A stretch of DNA of 64,000 nt from positions 62,001 to 126,000 of the forward strand of contig JAFSGE010000005.1 in the NCBI GenBank assembly GCA_017434885.1, given 5' to 3'. The notes beneath the pieces are model-generated. The model was given only the letters and a program-made list of their open reading frames with translations, was not told the origin of the DNA and searched no databases. This document shows, piece by piece, positions 1 through 8,548 of the stretch. The DNA is from Lachnospiraceae bacterium (GTDB lineage Bacteria; Bacillota; Clostridia; Lachnospirales; Lachnospiraceae). The position numbers and the translations under genes are program-made. Within the stretch, counting starts at the first letter, position 1. Each line of letters begins with the position of its first letter.

Positions 1-1016
1 TTCATGTACTGGTCAAAATCCTCATCTCCTGTCTTGTAGCTTACGTTTACTTTTTCCTGCCAGTATTTCTTTACGTTTTCCAGTTCCGCTTCTACCTTTG
101 CCGCGCTGTTAAAACGCTCTGTCAGTTCACCGATTTCACCCTGTTCCTTTGTAATACCGAGAAGTACGGTATAAGAGGTGCTTTCCCCTGCTGCAAGCGC
201 TTTTTTTGCGAAATGAAGTCCGCCTACCGCTTCAAGACCTTCTACCTCAGTACCTTCCTTCACACCGCATTTGTTGGTCACTACGGCGTAAGGCCATTCG
301 AAGTTGCCGCCTTTTTCCACGATATCATCCACAGTAGGATAAAAATCTACAGGCGCATCTCCCTGTCCGTCCATACCGCACACATAGTAAATCATGTGAT
401 TTAACTGATGTCCTCTTTCATCAAAGGAGAGGGTAGGCTTTACTTCCACGCCGTATTTGGTAGTTCTGATACGGTGAAGAAGGGATGTTACATGTCTGTG
501 GTCTCTGATATTATCTGCACTTCTGCCATATACGGGAATGATTGCCGTAGGAGTAAACTCTACTTTTTCACTTCCTGTATTGGTCACTGTCACCTGCATA
601 ATTTCCACATTTGCATCCACAGGAACAAAAGAAGTAATCTCCGCCTTTAATCCGTATTTCTTTGACTCTCTCATGACCTGATGCCACATCATACCTGCAC
701 GCATGCTGCACGCATCCTTGTCATCACCAAATACCTTTACCAGTTCTTCTGCAGATGCGCCCGTTGCAGACCAGCATCCCTTTCCTTCCATGTGAAACCA
801 GAAGTTTCTGGTATTTCTGTTGTTATGTAAGTTTTCAGAGCTGACCGGCTCTAAAAGAAATGTGTTCTGATCCAGTTTGGAATCACCGCCAAGTCTCGGT
901 GTAATTGCATTCTTAAGTCCCGCTTCCCCCGCCAAAGGAAAATATAAATAAGTAGATTCCTGCGGCTGCTCCATAGAAAATGATCCGTTCTTATCCAAAA
1001 AACTAAAAGTTGCCAT
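1..1016 (-). CDS. GH94-type glycoside phosphorylase, N-terminal part (cut by window edge)
   Basis: The reading frame starts at 1016 and stays open to the window edge, giving about 338 residues; the C-terminal catalytic barrel lies outside. The start is set by an AGGAGG box at 1025-1030, 8 bases before ATG. The visible part is a beta-rich N-terminal domain of the cellobiose/cellodextrin phosphorylase type, with stretches such as LYFPLAGEAGLKNAITPRLGG and NFWFHMEGKGCWSATGAS. These enzymes split beta-glucosides with inorganic phosphate in the cytoplasm, saving ATP. No signal peptide is seen, as expected. The exact substrate (cellobiose, longer cellodextrin or another beta-glucoside) cannot be read from this half. 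A GH5 cellulase and a GH113-like enzyme nearby fit a role in plant glucan or mannan use. Family call is from recognition, not a search. Confidence 0.72.
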   Translation of the reverse strand, partial: MATFSFLDKNGSFSMEQPQESTYLYFPLAGEAGLKNAITPRLGGDSKLDQNTFLLEPVSSENLHNNRNTRNFWFHMEGKGCWSATGASAEELVKVFGDDKDACSMRAGMMWHQVMRESKKYGLKAEITSFVPVDANVEIMQVTVTNTGSEKVEFTPTAIIPVYGRSADNIRDHRHVTSLLHRIRTTKYGVEVKPTLSFDERGHQLNHMIYYVCGMDGQGDAPVDFYPTVDDIVEKGGNFEWPYAVVTNKCGVKEGTEVEGLEAVGGLHFAKKALAAGESTSYTVLLGITKEQGEIGELTERFNSAAKVEAELENVKKYWQEKVNVSYKTGDEDFDQYM

Positions 1017-1090
1017 GTTAAATACCTCCTCAAATCGGCACATTTTTTCTTCTCTGATTGTATTGTATCTTATATTGGCAATAAAAAAAA

Positions 1091-1122
1091 GACACCTTTT
1101 TCCAAAAAGGTGTCTTTTTTTT
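1091..1122 (-). terminator. Rho-independent terminator after the DegV gene
   Basis: A perfect 11-bp stem (1091-1101 with 1104-1114) is flanked by A and T runs on both sides, so it could end transcripts from either strand. It lies 15 bases past the DegV stop and separates that gene from the GH94 gene, which must therefore have its own promoter in 1025-1090. Confidence 0.85.
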
Positions 1123-1136
1123 AGTTTTTATTCTGA

Positions 1137-2024
1137 TTAGTCTATTCTTTCTGCTCCCCAGAAAAATAACGCCACTGTTCCGGGGCCTGTATGACTTCCG
1201 ATAGTAGTTCCGATATGGTTAATTTCCACCTTACCGTTCAACTTCGGAAACTGTGCTTCCACCAGGTCTGCCACCGCTTTGGCATCTTCGTAGCAGGCCG
1301 AATTGCTGATATAGCACTTTCCGCTGTAATCGAGTCCATCCTGTGCATTTAACTTCATCTGCTCCACAATGGCTTCAATTACCTTCTTTTTGGTTCTGAT
1401 TTTATAACGCGGAATCAGTTTTCCTTCAAAATCCACATTCAAAAGCGGACAAATATTCAGCACACCGCCCACAAATCCTGCCGTCTTGGTCACTCTGCCT
1501 CCTTTTACAAAAAAGGTTAAATCGGTAGAGAAAAACCAGTGTTGCAGCTTCTTCTTATTTGCTTCCGTCCATGCCACCAGTTCCTCTGCGCTCATTCCGC
1601 CGTCACGAAGGTCTGCCAGCTTATCCATCAAAAGACCGAAACCGGAGGATGCCGCAAGGGAATCAATAATATAAATCTTTCTGTCGGGATATTTTTCCAA
1701 AAGGGCCTCTTTTGCAAGGTTTGCCGAATTGATTACTCCCGTAATTCCGGAGGATAAACATGCATGCACAATATCCTTTCCCTCTTTTAAAAACGGTTCA
1801 AAATATGCTTCAAATTCCGCCTCATTAATCTGGGAAGTTCTGGTATCCGCGCCATCTTTCATGGCTTGATAGAACTTGTCAAAGGGTACCGACTGTCCCA
1901 AATCATCCGGGTACTGCTTGCCATCCAGTTCATAATGAAAGCAAATATAATGAATATCTCTTTTTTCAAAATGCTCTTTGGTTAAATCGGCTGTTGAACA
2001 ACAGCTGATTACATAATCTCCCAT
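1137..2024 (-). CDS. DegV family protein (fatty-acid binding, FakB-like)
   Basis: The 295-residue protein has the DegV pattern: an N-terminal strand ending in CCSTADL, a TSQ motif near residue 63, SSGITG near 91, IIDS near 116 and GGRV in the second lobe. DegV proteins hold one fatty acid between two lobes; those paired with a FakA kinase (FakB) present the lipid for phosphorylation before phospholipid synthesis. No FakA lies nearby, so the role beyond lipid binding is inferred. Length is normal for the family. It is a single gene, 83 bases downstream of the polyamine operon and followed by its own terminator. Confidence 0.88.
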   Translation of the reverse strand: MGDYVISCCSTADLTKEHFEKRDIHYICFHYELDGKQYPDDLGQSVPFDKFYQAMKDGADTRTSQINEAEFEAYFEPFLKEGKDIVHACLSSGITGVINSANLAKEALLEKYPDRKIYIIDSLAASSGFGLLMDKLADLRDGGMSAEELVAWTEANKKKLQHWFFSTDLTFFVKGGRVTKTAGFVGGVLNICPLLNVDFEGKLIPRYKIRTKKKVIEAIVEQMKLNAQDGLDYSGKCYISNSACYEDAKAVADLVEAQFPKLNGKVEINHIGTTIGSHTGPGTVALFFWGAERID

Positions 2025-2107
2025 GGTAATCTCCTCTGTTTTTATGTAGTTTCCATTACTACATTATATAGCAGTGTTTCTATGTTGTAAAGAATTATGT
2101 AAGACCA

Positions 2108-4000
2108 TTAGTTTGCGTTACTTGCCGCAATCTTTACTTTGCTCCAAAGGTTGGCAATGATTTTTCTGGTATCTTCATTATATACAAAGACTTCATCATT
2201 TTCGAAATCGATTCTGGGAACATAGGCATTGATTCCCTCGTAATCTCCGCCTTCGCCTGCAAGCTCCATAGCCACCTCTGCGTTGGGTGATGTATAACCT
2301 ACATAGCTTGAGTTGTCATAAGCATAATCATAGCTGCTGACAAAATCGATAAATTCATAAGCAAGCTCCGGATTTTCCGCATTGGCAGGAATAACCATAG
2401 AGTCAAACCAGAGATTGGTTCCTTCTTCCGGCATATAAAAGCCCATATTTTCATTTTCATACATAATATATGTCGCATCACCGGAATAACAAAGCCCAAG
2501 CGCTTTTCTTCCCTGAGCCATATTATCAATAATTTCGTCCGTTACGATTTCCGGCTCCATAGTCTCCACGCACTGTACCAGCCACTCATAAGCATCCTGC
2601 AGCTCATCTTCACTTTCCGTATTCATGGAATATCCCAGATTCTTAAGTGCCATCATAAAGGAATCACGCTCGGAATCGTACAGGTAAATATTACCTTTGT
2701 ACTTTTCGTTCAGGAAGATGCCGTAGCCCTGTTCTTCCAAGTCCTTGATATCCACCACAGTTTTGTCATAGACAATTCCCACAGTTCCCCAGAAGTAGGA
2801 TACAGAGTATTCGTCATTCGGGTCAAAAGCAGCACCTTTTACCGCATCATCCAAATCTTCATAATTAAACAGTTTGGAAGTATCTATCTTTTGCAGGTAT
2901 TTTTCTTCCATTAATCTTTGAATCATATAATCGCTGGGAATTAACAGGTCGTAAGACTCCCCGTTTGCCACCTTAATGTACATCTGCTCGTTGGAATCAA
3001 AGTTTTCCATCACAACCTTAGCACCTGTCAGTTCCTCAAAGTCAGGAACTACGTTTTCTCCAATGTACTCACCCGGCATATAAACATATAATGTCTGTCC
3101 CGCATAAGGTGCCTGCGAAGCTTCCTTCTTCATACCAAACACAAGACATACGACGGCAAGTACACACACGCCTGCAATCGCAGGAACAACCATTTTCTTC
3201 TTGCCGATTTCTTCTTTCTTTTCTCTTTTTGCCATGAACATCGGCACCACGTTGATAATCACAAGCGCAACTGTAATAATCACTACTACCAGCGTAGAAA
3301 CTGCGTTGATACTTGGATTGATACGTTTGCTCATGGTGTAAACAATGATACTTAAGTTCTTTACACCGCTTCCCGTTACAAAGTAAGAGATAATAAAATC
3401 GTCAATGGACATGGTAAATGCTATCAGCGCGCCGGACACAATTCCCGGCGTAATCTGGGGTACAATTACCTTAATCAAAGTCTGCATGGGTGTTGCACCG
3501 AGGTCAAGTGCCGCATCTGCAAGATTAGGGTCAAGAGAGCGCACCTTAGGCATTACCGAAAGGATAACATAAGGAATACAGAACGCAATGTGCGCAAGCA
3601 ACATGGTCATGTAGCCCTTTTCCACCTTAAAGGTAATGAACAACAGCATAAATCCGATTGCCGTCACAATTTCCGGATTCATCATGGGCAGGTTGTTTAC
3701 CTGCGCCATGGTATCACGTACAATCTTTTTGGACTTGCTCAGTCCGATTGCGGTAATGGTACCAACCACCGTAGATACAAAGGTTGCAATCAGCGCAATG
3801 CTGAAGGTGGTGTAAAGCGCTTCCATCATATCTCTGGATTCCAGCATATGCTCATACCAGCGAAGAGAAAAACCGCTAAAATTCGTCAACGACTTTCCTT
3901 CGTTAAAGGAAAAAATAATCATATACAAAATCGGGAGATAGAAGAAAATAATCATTAAAACAAGCAACACTTTTCCCAATGTGTTTTTACTCTTTTTCAT
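2108..4000 (-). CDS. potCD: Spermidine/putrescine ABC transporter PotC permease-PotD binding protein fusion
   Basis: One 630-residue protein holds two subunits that are separate in E. coli. Residues 1-265 form a PotC-like permease with several membrane segments and an EAA-type loop (AALDLGATPMQTLIKVIVP) that contacts the ATPase. A further hydrophobic segment near 268-290 crosses the membrane, and residues about 298-630 form a PotD-like periplasmic-type binding domain (GQTLYVYMPGEYIGE onward). Tethering the binding domain to the permease fixes a 1:1 ratio and replaces the lipoprotein anchor usual in Gram-positives. The gene follows potB by 5 bases and ends the operon. Such fusions occur in clostridia; the precise polyamine preferred is not evident. 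Confidence 0.9.
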   Translation of the reverse strand: MKKSKNTLGKVLLVLMIIFFYLPILYMIIFSFNEGKSLTNFSGFSLRWYEHMLESRDMMEALYTTFSIALIATFVSTVVGTITAIGLSKSKKIVRDTMAQVNNLPMMNPEIVTAIGFMLLFITFKVEKGYMTMLLAHIAFCIPYVILSVMPKVRSLDPNLADAALDLGATPMQTLIKVIVPQITPGIVSGALIAFTMSIDDFIISYFVTGSGVKNLSIIVYTMSKRINPSINAVSTLVVVIITVALVIINVVPMFMAKREKKEEIGKKKMVVPAIAGVCVLAVVCLVFGMKKEASQAPYAGQTLYVYMPGEYIGENVVPDFEELTGAKVVMENFDSNEQMYIKVANGESYDLLIPSDYMIQRLMEEKYLQKIDTSKLFNYEDLDDAVKGAAFDPNDEYSVSYFWGTVGIVYDKTVVDIKDLEEQGYGIFLNEKYKGNIYLYDSERDSFMMALKNLGYSMNTESEDELQDAYEWLVQCVETMEPEIVTDEIIDNMAQGRKALGLCYSGDATYIMYENENMGFYMPEEGTNLWFDSMVIPANAENPELAYEFIDFVSSYDYAYDNSSYVGYTSPNAEVAMELAGEGGDYEGINAYVPRIDFENDEVFVYNEDTRKIIANLWSKVKIAASNAN

Positions 4001-4005
4001 CGTGA

Positions 4006-4842
4006 CTATTCCTCCTTTCCGCCCCGGTTGTGGTTCTCAATCTTGCGCACAGCCATCATCATCAGCATCATGATAATTGCCATAATCATAGAAATAGCAC
4101 TACCGAAATTCCACTCACCAACCGTAATAAACTGATTTTCAATCAGGTTACCTACCAGGAAGTACTGTCCGCCGCCGAGGAGCTTAGGGATAAAGAAAGA
4201 ACTTACCGCAGGTAAAAACACCAGGGTAATTCCGTTAATCACACCGGGCAGGGACAAAGGGAATGTAACCCGAAGGAATGTCTGAGCAGGCTTTGCGCCC
4301 AGGTCCGCACTTGCCTGCAAAAGAGAATGATCCATCTTACACAGGGAAGTGTTAATCTGCAAAATCATAAAGGGCAGGAAGTTGTACACCATACCAAGGA
4401 GCACCGCTCCTTCCGTGTACAAAAGTTCTTTTCCGCCCAGTCCGAAAAAGCTTAAAATCTGCTGCAAAAGACCGCCTTCACTCAAGAGACCAATCCACGC
4501 ATAGGTTCTTACCAATGCATTAATCCAGGTGGGAATGGTAATACAAAGAACAAGCAGATTCTGCATCTTTTCGCTGCTGTTTGCAATAAAATACGCAAGC
4601 GGATATCCAAGCAACAGACATATAACCGTAGTTTTCACTGCAATCAACAGGGAACGCCACAATATCAATAAAAAGTCAGGGTCGGTAAAAAATTTGACAT
4701 AGTGGTCTAAGGTAAAGGCAAAGGAAATAATGCTGTTTCCCTGCTCCGTGAAGGAGTACATGGCAATCAGCGCCATGGGAAGGACAAGCATCATCACCGC
4801 CCACACAATATAAGGGATTGCTAACTGCGAAAATCGTTTCAT
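4006..4842 (-). CDS. potB: Spermidine/putrescine ABC transporter permease PotB
   Basis: This 278-residue inner-membrane permease has about six hydrophobic segments and the EAA loop ASADLGAKPAQTFLRVTFPL before the fifth. It pairs with the PotC part of the next gene to form the polyamine channel, driven by PotA. The start codon directly abuts the potA stop and the potCD start lies 5 bases past its stop, so the three are surely translated from one message and probably coupled. Length and order match potABCD operons. Confidence 0.93.
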   Translation of the reverse strand: MKRFSQLAIPYIVWAVMMLVLPMALIAMYSFTEQGNSIISFAFTLDHYVKFFTDPDFLLILWRSLLIAVKTTVICLLLGYPLAYFIANSSEKMQNLLVLCITIPTWINALVRTYAWIGLLSEGGLLQQILSFFGLGGKELLYTEGAVLLGMVYNFLPFMILQINTSLCKMDHSLLQASADLGAKPAQTFLRVTFPLSLPGVINGITLVFLPAVSSFFIPKLLGGGQYFLVGNLIENQFITVGEWNFGSAISMIMAIIMMLMMMAVRKIENHNRGGKEE

Positions 4843-6426
4843 TTAAAATACCTTCCTTGACATAACGTGAATATCTTCAGGGAAGAATGTCAGTCCGACC
4901 TCCTGACCTACTTCCGTGTAATCCGTGGTGTGAAGCTTAAATTCACGACCGGTTGTGGAGAATGTCACTTTATATACGCCTTCTTTAATATTTTCCGGCT
5001 CAAAATCATAATCTACGCTGATATCAACACTCTGACTTTCGTCACTGAGCTTCCACCCCTGTGCATTTGCCCAAGTTTTCAGGTCAATATCAAGGGTTTG
5101 TGACTCTACAATTTCATCTACCGTCTTGAAGAAGTTAAACGCCATAATTGCTTCATTTGCCTTTTCATTTTTAACGAAGGGCTGATTTACCACAAAAATA
5201 GTTCTCTCAATGCAGGTTCCGTTTGACGTGGAGAATACCACCGGGTACTCACCCAGTTCTTCCTTCAAGTCATATTCAATGCTGGCAATGGAAATATAAT
5301 CGTCCGTTTCGGGATCCCATGCCATGGCATTGGAGCGGGCGATAATTTCCTTATCATCCAAATCCTTTACATCTTCCAAGTCCACATAGAAATTGCTGGC
5401 ACTGATTTTTTCTTTGCCGTTTTCGCTTGTCACATCATGATTGCGAATCACATGCATGTTGGCAGTTACTGTAGTACCCGGTACTGTTTCCACAATAATT
5501 TCATAGTGCACGCCTTTAAACAATACACTGAGCACTTCGCCGGTCATTTTACCGTCTTTCACCGGTACAATATCAATATCTTCGGGACGAATGACTACAT
5601 CCACCTCTTCGTTCTGCTTAAAGCCATAGTCCACACAATCAAAGGTGATATCGTCAAAACGAACTTTATAATCATCAATCATCACGCCGGGAAGAATGTT
5701 ACTTTCTCCGATGAAGTTGGCTACATAGCGGTTTGCCGGCTCATTGTAAATTTCTTCCGGCGTTCCCACCTGCTGAATTTCTCCGCTTTTCATAACCACA
5801 ATTTTGTCCGACATGGTAAGTGCTTCTTCCTGGTCATGCGTTACAAAAATAAAGGTAATTCCTACTTCCTGCTGGATTTTTTTCAGTTCATACTGCATTT
5901 CCTTACGAAGTTTTAAATCAAGAGCCGCTAAAGGCTCATCCAAAAGCAACACCTTGGGTTCGTTTACAAGTGCTCTTGCAATCGCAACTCTCTGCTGCTG
6001 ACCGCCGGAAAGTAAAGTAGTATTCTTGTTTTCATAACCTTCCAGACCGATGAGTTTTAACATCTTCATAACTTTCTGGTCAATAACGTCCTTACTCATC
6101 TTTTTAATCTTTAAGCCGAATGCAATGTTCTCATATACACTCAGATGGGGAAACAGTGCATATTTCTGAAACACGGTGTTTAATTCTCTCTCATAAGGAG
6201 GCTTCTTACTGATTTCTTCTCCGTCAAAAATCACTTTTCCTTCATCCGCATCAAGAAATCCTCCCAGAATACGCAGAAGTGTGGTCTTTCCGCAACCACT
6301 GGGACCTAACAGCGTTACAAACTCGTTCTCATAAATGTCAAGATTGACACCCTTTAAAACAATCTGTCCGTCGAAATTTTTTACAATTCCCTGAAATTCA
6401 ATCAGTTTCTTTTTTTCCATTTTCAC
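4843..6426 (-). CDS. potA: Polyamine ABC transporter ATPase PotA with an unusual insert in its C-terminal domain
   Basis: Residues 1-240 are a complete ABC ATPase: Walker A GPSGCGKT (41-48), Q-loop in FQKYALFPH (86-94), signature LSGGQ (139-143), Walker B VLLLDEP (159-165) and the switch His at 197. The regulatory TOBE-type domain starts after 245, but the protein is 527 residues against roughly 350-380 for usual PotA. The extra about 160 residues (roughly 330-490) sit between typical TOBE strands: [10 protein letters not shown] (279-288) before and [15 protein letters not shown] (510-524) after. The insert looks beta-rich. ATP hydrolysis here powers polyamine import. The gene follows its cupin regulator by 12 bases and abuts potB. 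Confidence 0.93.
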   Translation of the reverse strand: MKMEKKKLIEFQGIVKNFDGQIVLKGVNLDIYENEFVTLLGPSGCGKTTLLRILGGFLDADEGKVIFDGEEISKKPPYERELNTVFQKYALFPHLSVYENIAFGLKIKKMSKDVIDQKVMKMLKLIGLEGYENKNTTLLSGGQQQRVAIARALVNEPKVLLLDEPLAALDLKLRKEMQYELKKIQQEVGITFIFVTHDQEEALTMSDKIVVMKSGEIQQVGTPEEIYNEPANRYVANFIGESNILPGVMIDDYKVRFDDITFDCVDYGFKQNEEVDVVIRPEDIDIVPVKDGKMTGEVLSVLFKGVHYEIIVETVPGTTVTANMHVIRNHDVTSENGKEKISASNFYVDLEDVKDLDDKEIIARSNAMAWDPETDDYISIASIEYDLKEELGEYPVVFSTSNGTCIERTIFVVNQPFVKNEKANEAIMAFNFFKTVDEIVESQTLDIDLKTWANAQGWKLSDESQSVDISVDYDFEPENIKEGVYKVTFSTTGREFKLHTTDYTEVGQEVGLTFFPEDIHVMSRKVF

Positions 6427-6438
6427 CCTTCCTCCTCT

Positions 6439-6972
6439 TTAGAACATAGGCGGTGTGGTAATCCACAACACCTTCGCATCCACATTTCCGTGGTTGTATA
6501 AATAATGGCCTTTGGAACCGTCCAAATAGAAAGTTTCCTGTGCCTTTAGTTTATATTTCCTGTTTCCTCTTACCAACGTAACACTGCCTTTCAGCACGTA
6601 TCCGAACTCCTCCCCGTGATGAGCCGTCATTTCATGACTTTTGCACCTTGGATAAAGCGTCAGCAAAATGGGTTCCATTTCATTCTTTTGAGCATTAGGT
6701 ATCACCCATTCAATTTTATACTCGTCCTGCTCATCCTCGAAAAAATCCTGAGTTGAAAAGACAATCTGCTTTTCTTCTTCCTCATGGAAAAACTCCGAAA
6801 GATTAGTTCCCAGTGCTTCTACGATGTCTTGCAACGTGGCAATACTCGGAGTCGTCAGATTTCGCTCCACCTGGGACAAAAATCCTTTAGTGAGTTCACA
6901 CCTGGAAGCCAAATCCTCCAGCGTCAAATCATTCTGCCTTCGAAGTTCCTTTAGTTTTTTGCCGATATCCAC
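6439..6972 (-). CDS. XRE-cupin transcriptional regulator of the polyamine operon
   Basis: The 177-residue protein has an N-terminal Cro/C1 helix-turn-helix (KKLKELRRQNDLTLEDLA through LTKGFLSQVERN) and a C-terminal cupin sensor (about 105-172, with AHHGEEFGYVLKGS). This is the PuuR-like architecture that commonly heads pot operons in Firmicutes and responds to polyamines or related small molecules. It is the first gene of the operon, 12 bases before potA, and a strong promoter lies upstream, so it probably regulates itself and the transporter. The ligand is inferred from context. Confidence 0.88.
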   Translation of the reverse strand: MDIGKKLKELRRQNDLTLEDLASRCELTKGFLSQVERNLTTPSIATLQDIVEALGTNLSEFFHEEEEKQIVFSTQDFFEDEQDEYKIEWVIPNAQKNEMEPILLTLYPRCKSHEMTAHHGEEFGYVLKGSVTLVRGNRKYKLKAQETFYLDGSKGHYLYNHGNVDAKVLWITTPPMF

Positions 6973-7031
6973 AGCGCCGCCTCCTGTCGCCTAATACTAA
7001 ACTTTTTATTTAAAATTAGCAAACTAGACAT

Positions 7032-7060
7032 ATTATAAACACTGATGTGTAATAATGCAA
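7032..7060 (-). promoter_or_regulatory. Sigma-A promoter of the regulator-potABCD operon
   Basis: On the minus strand there is TTGCAT, a 17-base spacer and a perfect TATAAT (plus-strand positions 7055-7060 and 7032-7037). It lies about 60 bases before the first codon of the cupin regulator and in an otherwise empty AT-rich gap. Confidence 0.8.
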
Positions 7061-7082
7061 TAGTTTTGTATAAAAATAAAAA

Positions 7083-7121
7083 AATAAATAAAAAAAGACG
7101 GCTCGCAAAAGCAAAACCGTC
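7083..7121 (-). terminator. Terminator after the GH5 cellulase gene
   Basis: A GACGG/CCGTC stem (7097-7101 with 7117-7121, inner GC pair) is followed on the minus strand by a long T-rich run. It starts 10 bases after the stop of the GH5 gene and closes the EcsC-AgcS-GH5 unit. Confidence 0.72.
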
Positions 7122-7130
7122 ATTTCTTAT

Positions 7131-8528
7131 TTATGCATATTTCATAATTGCTTCAACAATCTCAGGATACAGCCAGCTTCCCGCCGCCCGGCGGAATAAT
7201 CCAAAGTTTTCTCCGGTTCCGGCAAAGGCATTGTTGTCCCAAACGCAGCAGCTGATTCCTCTGGCTCTTGCCGAAGCAATGTAATACACATGGTAATCCA
7301 GTCTGTCCTGAATATTGAAATCCTTATCCCTTGCTCCGTACTCACCGATAACTACCGGAATCCCCTGACTGACAAACTTATCGTAAAGGCTGTTCATCAG
7401 ATAATCAATATCTTTGGTGGACGACGCCGCATCAATAAAAAATCTGTCCGTAGAGCCGCTCTCCTGAGGTGACTGCAACGCAAAATTGTAAGGTGTATAG
7501 GCATGAACCGAAACAATCAGCTTATTTTCTGCAGTATCTGTGGGAAGCCGATAATAATCCGTCATGGCCCCATCTATGGAAGCATCATATCCCGGTACCA
7601 TCAGATAACGCTGTGCATTGTTTCCCCCTGTTGTCCGCACCACATCCACAAAGGTCTGATTGAGCCGGTTAATGCACTCTGCCGCATCCTGACATTCCGG
7701 TGCACTTTCCTTGAAATACCACTCATAGTTGCTGCCTACCAGTCTGGGTTCATTCAAAGACTCAAAAATCAGTTTTTCATCGTAATCAATGAAGGTTTCT
7801 GCCATAGCCTTCCAGACAGTAGACAAAAAGTACTCAGAGCTCTCATAGTTTTCTGAATTCGGATAGTAACCCGTTTCCGCATCCACGTCATGATGAGTAT
7901 TGATAATCACATACATATCGTTTGCGACTGCATAATCAACTACTTCCTTCACACGGGCAAGCCACACCTCACTTACCGTAAGGCTTCCGTCCTCCGCCTG
8001 TGTCACATGTCCCTGCCAGGTAATGGGAATTCGTATAGTCTCAAAGCCTGCTGCCTTGATTTCATCAATCATTTCTTTTGTGGTCACCGGATTTCCCCAA
8101 CAGGTTTCCGTATCCAACTCATTTGCCGGCGGCCAGTCACCGTTATAGGCTTCTAACGTATTTCCCAGATTCCATCCTGTTTTCATGTTTTTCACAAAGG
8201 TAAAGGCTTCACTGTCCGGGATTTCTTCCGGCTCTATAGTTACATCTTTAATGGTTGCTGCTTCCCGCTCCGCCTGCGCCTTTTCAATGGTTGTCATATT
8301 TTCTTCTGTTACATCGGTTTCAGATGATTGCTGCGCATCTGCAGTCAAATCACCTGCCTGCTCTGTTTCAGTACCATCTTCCTGCAAAGCATCCCCGACA
8401 ACATTTTCCGTTCCTGCATTTGCATTGCCGCTTTCTCCTGTTGCTCCCGAAGAAGCCTTGTTCGCACAAGCCACCAAACACAAGGTCAACATAGCTGCCA
8501 AAATTCCTGTTATTAATTTTCTTTTCAT
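7131..8528 (-). CDS. Lipoprotein endoglucanase, glycoside hydrolase family 5 (GH5_4-like)
   Basis: The 465-residue protein starts with a lipoprotein signal; the lipobox LVAC puts the acylated Cys at 21. An acidic, low-complexity linker (about 25-105) leads into a GH5 barrel (110-465). Catalytic acid/base is E260 in FESLNEP and the nucleophile E396 in VIGEYGA; substrate-side residues H212/H213 (THHD), H342 and Y344 (VHAYTPY) and W430 are also in place. Enzymes of this type cut cellulose, beta-glucan or xyloglucan. Here it would be anchored on the outer face of the membrane by lipid and linker. It follows an alanine symporter by 20 bases; the functional link is unclear. Subfamily is inferred from the WNLGNTLEA start and overall pattern. 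Confidence 0.92.
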   Translation of the reverse strand: MKRKLITGILAAMLTLCLVACANKASSGATGESGNANAGTENVVGDALQEDGTETEQAGDLTADAQQSSETDVTEENMTTIEKAQAEREAATIKDVTIEPEEIPDSEAFTFVKNMKTGWNLGNTLEAYNGDWPPANELDTETCWGNPVTTKEMIDEIKAAGFETIRIPITWQGHVTQAEDGSLTVSEVWLARVKEVVDYAVANDMYVIINTHHDVDAETGYYPNSENYESSEYFLSTVWKAMAETFIDYDEKLIFESLNEPRLVGSNYEWYFKESAPECQDAAECINRLNQTFVDVVRTTGGNNAQRYLMVPGYDASIDGAMTDYYRLPTDTAENKLIVSVHAYTPYNFALQSPQESGSTDRFFIDAASSTKDIDYLMNSLYDKFVSQGIPVVIGEYGARDKDFNIQDRLDYHVYYIASARARGISCCVWDNNAFAGTGENFGLFRRAAGSWLYPEIVEAIMKYA

Positions 8529-8548
8529 TCTGCTATCTCTTTTCCGTC

